Below are positions 1-6,935 of a DNA stretch of 11,686 nt, piece after piece. The stretch is from CAYNOZ01 sp964398955 (lineage in GTDB: Archaea > Methanobacteriota_B > Thermococci > Thermococcales > CAYNOZ01), in NCBI GenBank assembly GCA_964398955.1, contig CAYNOZ010000048.1, positions 1 through 11,686 of the forward strand, given 5' to 3'. The position numbers were made by a program, and so were the translations under genes. Positions within the stretch are counted from its first letter, which is position 1. Each line of letters starts with the position of its first letter. The notes below the pieces were generated by a model. The model had not been told where the DNA came from, searched no databases, and worked only from the letters and a program-made list of their open reading frames with translations.

Positions 1-63
1 AACAGTCTGACATATAGCCAAACTTAACCATTTAATTTCACGGAAAGTATAAATATTTTTGCC

Positions 64-330
64 TCATTTCCTCTCCAACCTAAAGGGCGGAGCCTCCATG
101 AGGAAGAAGGTGAAGAGGAAGATTATTACTATTATATGTGAGAATATGAAGGCTATTAATTGAATTCCTCCTGCTCCTACTGATTCTAGTATTCCGGTTG
201 CAAATATTCCAGCGAATGTTAGGAGTAGTGAAATTGTTATGATTAGTATTAGGTCTATTACTTGCGCTACTATTCTTTTTATTATTACGTCATTTTCTGT
301 TCCCTTTTCTGCGGGTGGATGCATTCCCAT
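64..330 (-). CDS. short RDD-family-like membrane protein, possibly C-terminally truncated
   Basis: This is an 88-residue membrane protein in which residues 18-26 (KRIVAQVID) carry the Arg-x2-Ala-x3-Asp pattern that opens RDD domains, followed by two hydrophobic segments at about 24-45 and 57-79. RDD proteins are small integral membrane proteins of mostly unknown, sometimes transport-related, function. The open frame reaches further upstream, but that part lies inside the preceding zinc-ribbon gene, so I start at the ATG at 330, preceded by AGTGATAAC. The ATG at 324 is an alternative. It lies 20 nt behind the zinc-ribbon gene and is probably cotranscribed. The C-terminus (MEAPPFRLERK) lacks the usual Gly-x-Thr-x-Gly-Lys segment after the second helix. 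Reading on after a one-base shift near the CCGCCC run gives KIFILSVKLNG, which resembles the normal continuation, so a frameshift is possible. The family call is moderate. Confidence 0.55.
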   Translation of the reverse strand: MGMHPPAEKGTENDVIIKRIVAQVIDLILIITISLLLTFAGIFATGILESVGAGGIQLIAFIFSHIIVIIFLFTFFLMEAPPFRLERK

Positions 331-350
331 GTTATCACTTTTTTGGTTTT

Positions 351-569
351 TTATCCGCCTAGGAAGAAGTCTAGGACGTTTCCTGCTGTTGAACTTGTTT
401 CTTTGTATAGTTCGGAGTATCCGCAGTTTTTGCATGTTACTACTTTGAATTTGTTTGTTTGTACGTCTACTAATCTTGATAATCCTGATCCTGTGGTTGA
501 TATTTCCCCTACTTCTGCTTCATCGTGTCCACATTTTGGGCATCCGTAGTTTTCTTTATTGATTGTCAT
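351..569 (-). CDS. small zinc-ribbon protein (predicted nucleic-acid-binding, COG3478-like)
   Basis: This is a 72-residue cytosolic protein with two zinc knuckles: CPKC at residues 10-13 and CKNC at 46-49. Between them is a stretch (GSGLSRLVDVQTNKFKVVTC) typical of small Zn-ribbon proteins predicted to bind nucleic acid, and the C-terminus ends LDFFLGG as in that family. The length matches the family. The open frame begins with an ATG at 581, but there the bases GGTG are followed six nt later by a second ATG at 569. GGTG is the ribosome binding motif used by neighbouring genes, so 569 is the better start. It is the first gene of a minus-strand pair with the RDD-like gene and diverges from the oxidoreductase unit. 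No enzymatic role can be inferred. The TATA element on this strand is weak (around 610-620). Confidence 0.78.
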   Translation of the reverse strand: MTINKENYGCPKCGHDEAEVGEISTTGSGLSRLVDVQTNKFKVVTCKNCGYSELYKETSSTAGNVLDFFLGG

Positions 570-621
570 TTTTTTCACCATTAATTGATTTAGAATGTTT
601 TACTTATTGTTTATGGTTTTG

Positions 622-637
622 TTAGGGATATCCCTAA
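622..637. promoter_or_regulatory. perfect 16-bp palindrome, candidate operator in the divergent spacer
   Basis: TTAGGGATATCCCTAA is identical to its reverse complement over all 16 bases. It sits about 53 nt upstream of the zinc-ribbon start and 124 nt upstream of the oxidoreductase start, close to where the zinc-ribbon promoter should lie. A dimeric HTH regulator site is the simplest reading. No regulator gene is adjacent, so this is inferred from symmetry and position only. Confidence 0.35.
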
Positions 638-714
638 TTTTCTTAAGCATTTTTAATATTATTGCTTATATGGGGTTATTTAATGAAAAGTTTTTTTAAA
701 ACAGAGCTTTTTTT

Positions 715-733
715 GAAAAACCTTTTATATAAG
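715..733 (+). promoter_or_regulatory. archaeal BRE/TATA promoter of the oxidoreductase unit
   Basis: GAAAAACC followed by TTTTATATAAG (TATA at 723-731) is the clearest archaeal promoter in the window. A start of transcription about 25 nt downstream falls near 752, leaving a leader of roughly 10 nt with GGTG at 752-755 just before the ATG at 761. The same AAAAACCTTTTA string recurs at 8926-8937 upstream of the CPBP gene. Confidence 0.7.
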
Positions 734-760
734 TATGTTTAAATTTTATTTGGTGTATTA

Positions 761-2497
761 ATGGCTGAACAGATTATTAGGGTAGACATGAGCGAATTAG
801 AAGTAAGTTACGAAGAGGTTCCTAAAGACTACAAGGCCCTAGGAGGACGTGGATTAACCTCAAACATAATTGCTGATGAAGTACCGCCGAAATGTCATCC
901 ATTAGGACCTAAAAACAAATTAGTTATCGCACCTGGAATAGTAACAGGTACAAATGCCCCTACATCTGGCAGGTTATCCGTTGGAGGGAAATCACCATTA
1001 ACTGAAGGAATTAAAGAATCAAACGCTGGAACTGATTTCGGTCAAAAACTTGGAAAATTACAAGTAAAGGCGTTGATAATAGAAGGAAAACCTAAAGAAG
1101 ATCAATACTACTTATTAAAAATTTGTAAAGATAATATAGAAATATTAAAAGCAACTAAATGGGTTGAAAAAGGTTTATACGAATCTTTTGAAGAGATAAA
1201 AGAGAAATTTGGGGAAAATGTAGGAATATCAGGCGTTGGCGTGGCGGCTGAACTTAAAGCTTCTAATGCCGGAGTAGCATTTAATGATCCGGAGGGAATG
1301 CCCAGCAGATATTCAGGAAGAGGCGGTCTAGGAGCTGTTATGGCATCAAAAGGAGTCAAATTCATAGTTATAGATGACGAAAATGCTCCAGGCAAAGAAA
1401 TTAAAGACCCAGAAACTTTTAAAGAAGGAGCAAAGAAGCTGAGAGAGGCCTTATTAGAACATGATGTTACAAAACCAGGTGGAACTCTTAATTCATATGG
1501 AACAAATGCTTTAATAAACGTTATAAATGAGTCTGGAGGTTTACCTCAAAATAATTTCTCAAGTGGAAGAGATGAAAGAGCGGCCAAAGTTTCCGGTGAA
1601 AGACTAGCTGAAGAAATTGAAAAAAGAGGAGGAAAAAATCCTCACATGTGCAGTCCAGGATGTGTTATACAATGCTCAGAAGTTTGGACAAAGCCTGATG
1701 GATCTGATCCCGTAGGAGTTCTTGAATACGAATCAGTCTGGTCATTAGGTCCTAACTGTGGAATCTATGACCTAGATACAATAGGAGAGCTAAACAGAAA
1801 ATGTAATGACTTAGGATTAGACACAATAGAAATGGGTAACACTATAGCAGCCGCAATGGAAGGAGGTATCGCTGAATTTGGAGAGAAAGAAAAAGCCTTA
1901 GAACTTATGGAGGAGATCAGAGAAAAAACACCAACTGGAAGAATGCTAGCTAACGGTGTAGAACATACAGCCAAAGCTTTAGGAGTAACTAGAGTTCCGA
2001 CAGTAAAAGGACAATCTATGCCAGCATATGATCCAAGAGCAATCAAAGGACAAGGAGTAACATACGCAACATCCCCCATGGGAGCGGACCACACAGCAGG
2101 ATACGCAGTAGCCACAGAAATCATGGGAGTAGGAGGTGAATCCGACCCAATAGAAACTAATAAGGCAGAACTATCAAAAAATCTGCAAAAAAGCACAGCA
2201 GTAATAGATACAACAGGATACTGTCTATTCACAGCATTCGCAGTACTAGACATACCAGAAGGTCTAGAAGGTATGGTTGAATCAGTGAATGGTGTATTAG
2301 GAACAAATCTAACCGTGGAAGACATACCAGACATAGGGAATGACATACTAAAAACAGAAAGAAAATTCAACAAAAAGGCGGGAATTTCAAAAGAGAAAGA
2401 CAGAATACCAGAATTCATGAGAGAAGAAAAACTACCTCCTAGAAACGAAAAATTCGACGTACCTAAAGAAGAACTGGACAAAGTATTTGAAGAATAA
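761..2497 (+). CDS. aor: aldehyde:ferredoxin oxidoreductase, tungsten/molybdenum bis-pterin enzyme
   Basis: This is a 578-residue cytosolic enzyme of the AOR family (Pyrococcus AOR is about 605). Such enzymes oxidise aldehydes to carboxylates using a tungsto-bis-pterin and one [4Fe-4S] cluster, passing electrons to ferredoxin. The N-terminal domain (about 1-205) has the family segments GGRGL, the Gly/Thr-rich GTNAPTSGR stretch and the SNAG-GK region that bind the pterin. Cluster ligands are C297, C301 and C305 (CSPGCVIQC) and C488 (TTGYC). The spacing is C-x3-C-x3-C rather than the C-x2-C-x3-C of Pyrococcus AOR. E322/E324 (LEYES) and H444 (ADH) lie where the active-site Glu and His are expected. 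The ATG at 761 follows GGTG by five nt. It heads a unit with two MoaD-like genes, which supports the cofactor assignment. The substrate is not predictable. Its 3' half uses mostly A- and C-ending codons. Confidence 0.93.
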   Translation: MAEQIIRVDMSELEVSYEEVPKDYKALGGRGLTSNIIADEVPPKCHPLGPKNKLVIAPGIVTGTNAPTSGRLSVGGKSPLTEGIKESNAGTDFGQKLGKLQVKALIIEGKPKEDQYYLLKICKDNIEILKATKWVEKGLYESFEEIKEKFGENVGISGVGVAAELKASNAGVAFNDPEGMPSRYSGRGGLGAVMASKGVKFIVIDDENAPGKEIKDPETFKEGAKKLREALLEHDVTKPGGTLNSYGTNALINVINESGGLPQNNFSSGRDERAAKVSGERLAEEIEKRGGKNPHMCSPGCVIQCSEVWTKPDGSDPVGVLEYESVWSLGPNCGIYDLDTIGELNRKCNDLGLDTIEMGNTIAAAMEGGIAEFGEKEKALELMEEIREKTPTGRMLANGVEHTAKALGVTRVPTVKGQSMPAYDPRAIKGQGVTYATSPMGADHTAGYAVATEIMGVGGESDPIETNKAELSKNLQKSTAVIDTTGYCLFTAFAVLDIPEGLEGMVESVNGVLGTNLTVEDIPDIGNDILKTERKFNKKAGISKEKDRIPEFMREEKLPPRNEKFDVPKEELDKVFEE

Positions 2498-2500
2498 ATT

Positions 2501-2522
2501 CTACTCTTTTTTCTTCTTTATT
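2501..2522 (+). terminator. pyrimidine-rich tract after aor, possible partial terminator
   Basis: The 42-nt gap between aor and the first MoaD-like gene holds an almost uninterrupted C/T run with a six-T block. Oligo-T tracts terminate archaeal transcription. If active, it would lower expression of the two small genes relative to aor. No TATA box for an independent promoter is evident in the gap. Confidence 0.3.
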
Positions 2523-2539
2523 ATTAACTAGGTGCAAAA

Positions 2540-2818
2540 ATGAGCAAAAGAGTTAAGGTAAAATATTTTACCACCTTCAGAAACTATACAGGAACGAAAA
2601 AAGAAACTATTAACGCAAATAATATAAAACAACTAATTAAAAAAATAAGAAAAAAACATCCAGAAATAAAAGGAAAAATCCTAAAAAACAACAAAGAAAC
2701 CAGAAACGGAATAATAATTATGATCAACGGAATAAATATAAAACACTTGAACGGATTAAAATCAAATATAAATGAAAATGATCGAATATCAATATTCCCC
2801 CCAGTAGCAGGAGGATGA
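2540..2818 (+). CDS. MoaD/ThiS-family sulfur-carrier protein with C-terminal Gly-Gly
   Basis: This is a 92-residue beta-grasp (ubiquitin-like) protein. The N-terminus (VKVKYFTTFRNYTG) aligns with the opening strand of MoaD ('V-F-x-x-F-R'), and the C-terminus (DRISIFPPVAGG) is the canonical MoaD tail whose terminal glycine is adenylated and thiocarboxylated. Such proteins donate sulfur to molybdopterin, or act as archaeal ubiquitin-like modifiers (SAMPs). Directly behind an AOR gene, supplying the dithiolene sulfur of the tungstopterin is the natural role, but this is inference. The start follows GGTG by five nt. It is very lysine- and asparagine-rich (A-rich coding strand), basic for this family. 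Its stop codon overlaps the next start. No MoaE or activating E1-like (MoeB) gene lies in the window. Confidence 0.8.
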   Translation: MSKRVKVKYFTTFRNYTGTKKETINANNIKQLIKKIRKKHPEIKGKILKNNKETRNGIIIMINGINIKHLNGLKSNINENDRISIFPPVAGG

Positions 2819-3111
2819 ATGGAAAAGATAAAATGAGTATAGAAATAAGATTCTATGGAAATTTAAGGAAAAAAACATCTGATTTAGATGATGAAACCGG
2901 AACAATAGGGATAACAAAGCTTAAAGAAAACTTTGAAGATATATCTGAGGTATTGAAGAAATTCAAAATAAATGAAGAAGAAGTAAGTCACATTTTTCTA
3001 AATGGAGAATACTCTGATCCGAGCAGAAAGATAGAACAAGGGGATAGATTAGCCTTATTCTCCAAAGATATGGCCCTTCTATATAAGTGGTACTTCAAGC
3101 CAAAGAAATAG
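2815..3111 (+). CDS. second MoaD/ThiS-like beta-grasp protein, without Gly-Gly tail
   Basis: This is a 98-residue protein starting at an ATG that overlaps the previous stop (ATGA), with GGAGG directly in front. The ATG at 2833 (MSIEIRFYGNLRKK) is a plausible alternative, since it begins exactly at the first beta-strand. The strand pattern (IEIRFYGNLRKK near the start, VSHIFLNGEY in the middle, EQGDRLALFSKDM late) is that of MoaD/ThiS-fold proteins. However, the C-terminus continues into ALLYKWYFKPKK instead of ending in Gly-Gly, so it cannot be thiocarboxylated in the usual way. It is translationally coupled to the GG-tailed protein and cotranscribed with aor. A structural or chaperone role toward the oxidoreductase or its partner is conceivable. 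It could also be a ubiquitin-like domain of the kind found beside tungsten enzymes. The function is unproven. Confidence 0.68.
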   Translation: MNGKDKMSIEIRFYGNLRKKTSDLDDETGTIGITKLKENFEDISEVLKKFKINEEEVSHIFLNGEYSDPSRKIEQGDRLALFSKDMALLYKWYFKPKK

Positions 3112-3440
3112 ATCTGACTGCTTTTTGATGTATAGAAGGTAGAATTTCAACTAACTGCCAGTTAATTTTACGTTAAGAATTGGACTATTTAAAGATTAAA
3201 GCATTTATCCTCACGGCAAAATTGTTTTTCTGCTCTAAACTACTATAAAACTAAGAAATTTCAATAAAAGCTTTTTATAATTACAAAGTTTTGTATCAAG
3301 CTATTTTCTATTTTTTTAAATTTTTATACTATTTCAAGTATTTAAATTATGAATAATTAAGATTTCTTTAAGGTAAGGTTTTTTAAAAGGTGAGTTTACA
3401 ACAAATTTGTATTTTGTACGTTTTTGGTTAGGTGGTTTTT
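3112..3440. other. intergenic region with the MFS promoter
   Basis: About 330 nt without an ORF lie here. An AT-rich TATA-like stretch, TTTTTTAAAAGG (about 3380-3391), sits where a promoter giving a leader of about 30 nt for the MFS gene would lie. A perfect 10-bp palindrome ACAAATTTGT (3401-3410) falls near the expected transcription start and could be an operator. CTATTTAAAG near 3183-3192 is a second TATA-like string with nothing recognisable downstream. I see no RNA gene. Confidence 0.4.
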
Positions 3441-4586
3441 ATGAGTGATCGTAGGTATTGGACGGCAACTTTGTTTTTGTATATAATTGTTGATGGTATT
3501 ACTACGCAGGCTAGAGGTGCTTTAGTTCCTACTTTTAAGGATGTTTTTCATGTTTCTGATAGTTTGCTGGGTTTAGTTTCTCCTGCTTTTAGTGTTGGGT
3601 ATTTGATTACTTTGTTTGCTATTGGTATGAGGGCTGGAGACGTTGATATAAAGAAGTTCTTGTTATTGGGTACGGTTTTAACTCCTCTTGCAATGATATT
3701 TCTTGGGTTTTCGCCTGTTTTTTTCATGATTTTAGGTTCTATGTTTGTTAGAGGGCTTGCTACTGGTAGTGTTAGAGGTTTGGATAGGCCTATTCTTAGT
3801 CATTTGTATCCTAGTAGCAGGTCTAAGGTTTTTAATTTATTTGCTTTGTTTTGGGCTATTGGTGCTGCTTCAGGTCCTTTACTTGTGAATTTGTCTCTTT
3901 CATTTGGTAATTGGAGGCTTATATTTTACTTTTTGTTCGGTCTTTCGTTTTTCATTCCTTTCCTTGTTTGGAAGGCGGATTTACCGGATAATGTTAAAAA
4001 TGAAAGGTCTATCTCGATAGAAGAGTTAAAAGAGTTTGTTAAGAGTCCTATAGTTATTTATATGATTGTTATAATCTTGTTAGATCTTGGGTTGGAGGCT
4101 AGTTTATTTACTTGGCTTCCGTACTATGCTAGTCAGTATTTCTCTAAATCAATGTCTAATGTTGTTTTATCAGTGTTTTTATCATCTTATATACCGGGGA
4201 GATATATTTACAGCGTTTTATCTGATCGAATGGATAATTTAAAGGTGATTTTGATTAGTGCAGCAATTAGCATCCCATTTACAGTAGTTGCTTTGGTATA
4301 CTCTGAAGGAATTTTGATGCTGGTTAGTATATTCTTTGTAGGTCTTTTAATTTCTGGAATTATGCCAACTATTACGGCATGGGGTACAAATTATTTCCCT
4401 GAGAGAACAGGACCAATTAATGCTATAGGAATGGGTTCAATAACTGTAGGATACCTAATTTTCCCACCAATTATAGGAGTAGTTTCTGATTTCTATGGAA
4501 TAAGCACAGCAATAAAGATTCCGATAGTAGCTCTGATAGGACTAGTTATATTTTTATCGTATCTTATGTTCAAAGATGTTGAGTAA
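3441..4586 (+). CDS. major facilitator superfamily (MFS) transporter
   Basis: This is a 381-residue polytopic membrane protein with about 12 hydrophobic helices in two halves joined by a charged loop (about residues 178-205), the MFS layout. Segments supporting the family are RGLATGSVRGLDRPI followed by HLYPSSRSK and the glycine-rich WAIGAASGPLL in the first half, and PGRYIYSVLSDRM in the second half, matching the loop motif G-x-x-x-D-R. The open frame extends to a GTG at 3432, but that GTG is part of AGGTGG, the ribosome binding site, six nt before the ATG at 3441, so I start at the ATG. Substrate is unknown. It is monocistronic and convergent with the ABC operon. Codon endings shift within the gene: 18 T and 4 A in the first 30 codons versus 9 T and 15 A in a 30-codon stretch near the end. 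Confidence 0.88.
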   Translation: MSDRRYWTATLFLYIIVDGITTQARGALVPTFKDVFHVSDSLLGLVSPAFSVGYLITLFAIGMRAGDVDIKKFLLLGTVLTPLAMIFLGFSPVFFMILGSMFVRGLATGSVRGLDRPILSHLYPSSRSKVFNLFALFWAIGAASGPLLVNLSLSFGNWRLIFYFLFGLSFFIPFLVWKADLPDNVKNERSISIEELKEFVKSPIVIYMIVIILLDLGLEASLFTWLPYYASQYFSKSMSNVVLSVFLSSYIPGRYIYSVLSDRMDNLKVILISAAISIPFTVVALVYSEGILMLVSIFFVGLLISGIMPTITAWGTNYFPERTGPINAIGMGSITVGYLIFPPIIGVVSDFYGISTAIKIPIVALIGLVIFLSYLMFKDVE

Positions 4587-4906
4587 TTTCAGTCATTTTT
4601 TGGTTTTCCATCTAAAATTTATTTTTGGTTTGTTCTGATTTGAGTGGTATTTGGTTTTTGGTGATTTGGAGTGGTTTCTTCTATTTTGGGTTTTATTTAT
4701 TATTTTTTGGTTTTTGATTTCTGGTTGTTTTTCGGGTTTTTGATAAGTTTGGTTCTTTTGGGTTGTTTGTTGTGTTTGGTCCACCCTATATGATGTCTTT
4801 GTAGGTTTTTTCCATACTTTGTTTTCGGGGTCTAGAACTTTAATGGTGCATCAGTGTTTTTTTAGATTTTCTTGTTCACTGGATTACTGGTTTAATGTGT
4901 TTTTAG
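4587..4906. other. G/T-rich spacer between convergent 3' ends
   Basis: These 320 nt separate the MFS stop from the ABC permease stop. The plus strand is almost all G and T from about 4600 to 4780, with very little C. The minus strand is correspondingly A/C-rich and contains a 63-codon frame of Gln/Asn/Lys/Thr that I do not regard as a gene. It probably holds the 3' ends of both transcripts, including T-runs at 4594-4599 and 4704-4711 on the plus strand. Confidence 0.5.
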
Positions 4907-5740
4907 TTATTTTGTTTTTTCTAGTATTTTCTCTCCTTTAAATAGTTTTATTCCTATTTTTATTAGTATTATATCCAAAGCTAAAAATATTGTCCCTAAT
5001 ATTAGTACTATTTTGTTGCTTAAGAATAGTAGTCCAACTGCTTCCATTATTACCATTGCTACGATTGGAAGTACTACAACTCCTGCAATTTGTTGAGCTT
5101 CTTGAAATCCTCTGGCTTTTGATGATACTATTACCGTTACTGCTAAACCGAAGAATGATATTGTTGGCGCTAAAAACAGTACTAGTAGTAGCCATAATGT
5201 ATTCGGCAATAATATGTACCCAAAGAGTGGGTAAGCTAGTATATCCACTACTATCGTGTATAATACGAATCCTATTACAGCTATTAAAAACGAAGGGATG
5301 AATGCTGCTAATGATTTACCTAAAAAGAGTTCAGTATCGGTAATCGGTGCGAATAAAAGCCCTTCAATTGTTTTTTTCTCTTTTTCACCTGCAAATGAGT
5401 TTGCAGCCATTATACTACTAACCATCAAAGGAATTACCAGAAAAAGCGGGCCAAATAAGTAATTAACTAACAAATATATCATTAATTGAATCCTATCAAA
5501 ACCAGATACAGTTAATTTGATGTTCTGCGGCATTGTGTCTATTATTTGATACAAATACTGATTTATTCCTGTAGGAATGGTAACAACTCTAGGTGAAATT
5601 ATTATAAGAGCTGGGATTGCTACTAATATTACTAATGGAACTCCTACCATTGGTATCATCATTTGAGTGCTTTTACTAACTTCTGTAACATCTTTCTTCA
5701 CAATACTCTTCAATGCCTTAGTATTCAACAGAATCACCAC
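4907..5740 (-). CDS. ABC-2 type permease of an exporter
   Basis: This integral membrane protein of about 275 residues has six predicted helices and a large external loop between the first helix (about 28-50) and the second (about 85-110). That is the layout of ABC-2 exporter permeases such as NatB. The segment NSFAGEKEKKTIEGLLFAPI (about 111-130), with Glu-Lys-Glu and the GLL-x-x-P turn, is the coupling region typical of this family. The gene overlaps the ATPase gene by 23 nt, so the two subunits are translationally coupled. The GTG at 5740 is the longest start, but GGTG at 5738-5735 followed six nt later by TTG at 5728 fits the local ribosome-binding rule better and would give 273 residues. 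Its last 30 or so codons end in A in 23 of 30 cases. The exported substrate cannot be told. Confidence 0.87.
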   Translation of the reverse strand: MVILLNTKALKSIVKKDVTEVSKSTQMMIPMVGVPLVILVAIPALIIISPRVVTIPTGINQYLYQIIDTMPQNIKLTVSGFDRIQLMIYLLVNYLFGPLFLVIPLMVSSIMAANSFAGEKEKKTIEGLLFAPITDTELFLGKSLAAFIPSFLIAVIGFVLYTIVVDILAYPLFGYILLPNTLWLLLVLFLAPTISFFGLAVTVIVSSKARGFQEAQQIAGVVVLPIVAMVIMEAVGLLFLSNKIVLILGTIFLALDIILIKIGIKLFKGEKILEKTK

Positions 5741-6686
5741 GAATTTCGAAATAAATATCTTCTAAGGAATGATCAACATCCTTAATGGAGTAAATACGAC
5801 AATCTTTATCAACAAATAATTCCACTAAGTCCGGAGTACGATCCTCACCAACTATATCCACTTCAACAAGATCTAAATCATCACGACCCATAACACGGTC
5901 CTTATCGATTACTTCAACACGCTTGACCCAACTTAACTCATTTAATTCTTTTTCCAGAGATTTTCTCCAGTTCTTACAGATAATTTCCACTTCAGTTTCC
6001 GGCCAAAGTTTCTGCCTAAGCTCTTTAGGAGTTGAAACTTCAACAAGTTCTCCCTCATCTATTAACATTATCCTTGTGGCTAAAGCTTCTGCCACTCCTA
6101 AATTATGAGTACATAGAAACGTAGTTTTCTTCTGTTCCTTATTCAATTCCTTAATATAATTGATAACAGTTTTAGATGTTTCAGGGTCTAAACCTGTAGT
6201 TGGCTCATCTAAGAATAATATTTCAGGATCATGTAACAATGCCTTTGCTAAACTAAGCTTTTTCTTCATTCCAGTACTATAGGTTTCAACAGGATCATCT
6301 ATATAATCACTTAATCCGAAGAAGGATGTGATTTCAGTAATTCTTTCTTCAGCTATCTTAGAATCTACTCCGTATAAATCTGAGTGAAACTCCAAATTAT
6401 AAGTACCCGTTAAACGTTCATAAAGACTAAGAGACTCTGTTACAACACCTGATCTTTTCTGAATCTCTTTTGGATTATCTATTAAAGAATATCCCAAAAC
6501 TTCCGCCTCTCCAAAAGTAGGATTAAGAACACCGTTAAGCAACCTCACAGTAGTAGTCTTACCAGCACCATTAGGACCAAGAAAAGCTACTATCTCTCCT
6601 TCACCAATTTCAAAATCCATATTCTTCACAGCAAACTCATCACCAAACTTCTTAGACAAATTCTCAGCCCTAACAGCATACCCCAT
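5718..6686 (-). CDS. ABC transporter ATP-binding protein (exporter type)
   Basis: This 322-residue ATPase powers the ABC-2 permease encoded next. Walker A is GPNGAGKTT (37-45), the signature is YSTGMKKK (136-143), Walker B with the catalytic Glu is ILFLDEP (156-162), the D-loop is GLD (165-167) and the switch His is H194 (CTHN). The Q-loop position holds Glu (VVTE, E84), a common variant in this group. Residues beyond about 225 form the extra C-terminal domain found in NatA/CcmA-like exporters. The open frame runs 25 codons further upstream, but a TATA box (CTTTTATATTTC, 6729-6740) lies inside that extension and GGTG at 6699-6696 precedes the ATG at 6686, so I choose 6686. The first 30 codons end 16 in T, 11 in G and none in C, unlike the end of the operon. 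Confidence 0.92.
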   Translation of the reverse strand: MGYAVRAENLSKKFGDEFAVKNMDFEIGEGEIVAFLGPNGAGKTTTVRLLNGVLNPTFGEAEVLGYSLIDNPKEIQKRSGVVTESLSLYERLTGTYNLEFHSDLYGVDSKIAEERITEITSFFGLSDYIDDPVETYSTGMKKKLSLAKALLHDPEILFLDEPTTGLDPETSKTVINYIKELNKEQKKTTFLCTHNLGVAEALATRIMLIDEGELVEVSTPKELRQKLWPETEVEIICKNWRKSLEKELNELSWVKRVEVIDKDRVMGRDDLDLVEVDIVGEDRTPDLVELFVDKDCRIYSIKDVDHSLEDIYFEIRGDSVEY

Positions 6687-6728
6687 ACAAACCAACACCA
6701 ATAATATATTACAACAAAAAATTGAAAA

Positions 6729-6741
6729 CGAAATATAAAAG
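6729..6741 (-). promoter_or_regulatory. TATA promoter of the ABC exporter operon
   Basis: On the minus strand CTTTTATATTTCG lies 43-55 nt before the ATG at 6686. Transcription starting about 25 nt downstream would give a leader of about 20-25 nt containing the GGTG site. This promoter settles the start of the ATPase gene. Confidence 0.6.
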
Positions 6742-6935
6742 ATTTCCCACAACAAAAACAAACCAAAGGATCAATCTTAAACAATAATTAAAAAGATTAA
6801 AAAACTTTTAATTTATTAAAATACTACATAATCAATTATTAACTTATTATTTGCTAAATTATATTTCTAGTTATAATATTATAGAAAGTCTTATTAATTA
6901 CAAAAACATATCTAATATTAGGAATAAGGATTAAA

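Noticed and set aside
1765..2481. Long minus-strand open frame of 238 codons inside aor
   Set aside because: It is antisense to a well-supported enzyme. Its Ser/Pro-rich product reflects the reverse complement of aor codons.
4593..4784. Minus-strand 63-codon frame rich in Gln, Asn, Lys and Thr
   Set aside because: The composition is simply that of the A/C-rich strand. There is no domain, only a GTG start within GGGTGG, and it lies in the 3' spacer of convergent genes.
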